Below, in pieces: positions 62,869-64,000 of a stretch of 64,000 bases of DNA (the first letter of the stretch is position 1; each line of letters starts with the position of its first letter). Below the pieces are notes generated by a model. It was given only the letters and a program-made list of their open reading frames with translations. It had not been told where the DNA came from and made no database searches. The position numbers and the translations under genes are program-made. This DNA comes from Mycobacterium sp. 4858 (GTDB taxonomy: Bacteria; Actinomycetota; Actinomycetes; Mycobacteriales; Mycobacteriaceae). Location: positions 1,364,001 to 1,428,000 of the forward strand of contig NZ_LT968775.1 of the NCBI RefSeq assembly GCF_900240975.1. The letters are read 5' to 3'.

Positions 62869-64000
62869 CGCCCGATACCGAGGTCACCCCGATCCCGGCC
62901 TCCTCGATCACGTCGTGGGATGACGAGGCCGACGTGGTCGTCGCCGGCTACGGCGTGGCCGGGGCCGCCGCGGCGGTGGAGGCGGCGCGTGGCGGCGCCG
63001 ACGTGCTGGTACTGGAACGCACGGGATCCTGGGGCGGCGCGGCGGCGATGGCCGGCGGGTTCATCTACCTCGGCGGCGGCACCCCGCTGCAAAAGGCCTG
63101 CGGCTTCGAGGATTCCGTGGACAACATGGCGGCGTTCCTCAACGTCGCGATGGGACCCGGCGCAGACGCGAACCGCATCGCCGACTACTGCGCCGGCAGC
63201 GTCGCCCACTACGAGTGGCTCGTCGGCTGCGGCGTGCCGTTCAAGGCCGAGTTCTTCGCCGAACCCGGCTGGGAACCGATGGGCGACCAGGGCCTGATGT
63301 ACAGCGGCGGGGAAAACGCCTACCCCTTCAACACCGTCGCCTCCCCCGCCCCGCGTGGGCACGTCCCGCAGATGTCCAACAAGAAGCAGGGCGAGGCCAG
63401 CGCCGGCTACATGCTGATGAAGCCGCTCGTCGAGACCGCCACCGCGGCCGGCGCGCGTGCGGTCTACGACGTGCGGGTGCAGCGCCTCATCGTCGAAGCC
63501 GACGGTCGGGTGGTCGGCATCCGCGCGCGCCGGTACGGCAGCGAGATGTCGTTTCGCGCGCGTCGCGGCGTCGTGCTCGCGACGGGCAGCTTCGCCTACA
63601 ACGACGCGATGGTCGCCCGCTACGCGCCGCGAATCGCGGGTCGCCCGGCCGCCTCCATCGAGCAGCACGACGGCCAGGCGATCCGGATGGCCCAGGCGCT
63701 GGGCGCCGACCTGGCGCACATGGACGCCACCGAGGTCGCGATCTTCATCGACCCGCAGCAGCTGGTGCGCGGCATCCTGGTCAACGGCCGCGGCCAGCGC
63801 TACGTCGCCGAGGACACCTACCCCGGCCGCATCGGCCAACTCACGCTCTACCAGCAGGACAACACCGCCTACCTGATCATCGACGACGACGCCCAACAAG
63901 AGGCCAAGGCCTCGTGGTCTCCGAAATTCATGCTTCGCGAGGCGACCTGGGTGGCCGACACCGTCGCCGACCTCGAACGCGACATGGGCCTGGCGCCCGG
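62865..64000 (+). CDS. FAD-binding oxidoreductase (KstD/fumarate-reductase-like), 3' end cut by window
   Basis: The first 378 residues are visible. The N-terminal FAD motif is DVVVAGYGVAGAAAAVEAARGGADVLVLER (about residues 23-52), followed by a GG-rich SWGGAAAMAGGFIYLGGGTP and a catalytic-domain stretch GGENAYPFNTVASPAPRGHVPQ. These match flavoprotein dehydrogenases of the 3-ketosteroid-delta-1-dehydrogenase and fumarate reductase group. It is translationally coupled to the dioxygenase gene, so a role in steroid or cyclic-ketone desaturation is inferred. The C-terminus is missing from the window. Confidence 0.85.
   Translation, partial: MTPDTEVTPIPASSITSWDDEADVVVAGYGVAGAAAAVEAARGGADVLVLERTGSWGGAAAMAGGFIYLGGGTPLQKACGFEDSVDNMAAFLNVAMGPGADANRIADYCAGSVAHYEWLVGCGVPFKAEFFAEPGWEPMGDQGLMYSGGENAYPFNTVASPAPRGHVPQMSNKKQGEASAGYMLMKPLVETATAAGARAVYDVRVQRLIVEADGRVVGIRARRYGSEMSFRARRGVVLATGSFAYNDAMVARYAPRIAGRPAASIEQHDGQAIRMAQALGADLAHMDATEVAIFIDPQQLVRGILVNGRGQRYVAEDTYPGRIGQLTLYQQDNTAYLIIDDDAQQEAKASWSPKFMLREATWVADTVADLERDMGLAP

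Overview
The window is high-GC actinobacterial DNA that reads as a Mycobacterium chromosome, probably a non-tuberculous species. Pointers to the genus are a SigF-family sigma factor, a DesA3-type desaturase with its ferredoxin reductase, an Rv1747-like FHA/ABC transporter, a WS/DGAT acyltransferase, a 13E12-type DUF222/HNH gene, a mycofactocin-type SDR, an F420-type (Ddn-like) protein, and many GTG or leaderless-looking starts. I see no rRNA, tRNA or CRISPR.

Layout. 1-3.7 kb: the 5' end of an SDR gene, a sigma factor preceded by an overlapping leader ORF, a lipoprotein, a DUF2231 membrane protein and a Ddn-like protein. 3.8-9.3 kb: a TetR gene and a tightly coupled operon of P450, amidohydrolase and two M24 creatinase/prolidase-fold proteins, the second of which has lost most metal ligands. 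9.4-12.2 kb: a 13E12-family gene split by a 1.4-kb IS110-family element. 12.2-20.5 kb: a minus-strand cluster (APH-like kinase, SDR, double CaiB/BaiF CoA-transferase, crotonase, mycofactocin-type SDR, P450) with a TetR gene; near-identical operators lie upstream of the P450 and of the TetR gene. 20.6-33 kb: secreted proteins, FAD monooxygenase, sulfatase, nitronate monooxygenase, methyltransferase, an amidohydrolase/aldolase/acyl-CoA ligase group, and a cytochrome b561-sulfite-oxidase fusion. 33-41.7 kb: SDR, DesA3 system, DMT-type transporter, acyl-CoA synthetase, Baeyer-Villiger-type monooxygenase, esterase. 41.7-46.3 kb: a cluster with the composition of cholesterol side-chain FadE28-FadE29-ChsH1-ChsH2-Ltp2. 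46.6-54.4 kb: small gene, aquaporin, Rv1747-like transporter, esterase, SDR, and a type III polyketide synthase with an ICMT-type methyltransferase. 54.5-64 kb: molybdopterin oxidoreductase, small genes, WS/DGAT, and an HsaD/HsaA/HsaC-like group followed by a ketosteroid-dehydrogenase-like flavoprotein that runs off the end.

Taken together this is an accessory lipid, steroid and aromatic degradation region. Translationally coupled genes (ATGA overlaps) are frequent and each block has its own candidate operator.

The most notable observation is in the IS110 element. Its 5' non-coding end can be folded by eye into a complete bridge RNA: a 5' hairpin, a target loop and a donor loop. The target-loop guides match the two flanks of the actual insertion site, the donor-loop guides match the element's own two ends, and all four agree on a CA core. 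The 3' arm of the donor loop can alternatively pair with the transposase Shine-Dalgarno sequence, suggesting a switch between guide RNA and transposase expression. All of this is read directly from the sequence; none has been tested.
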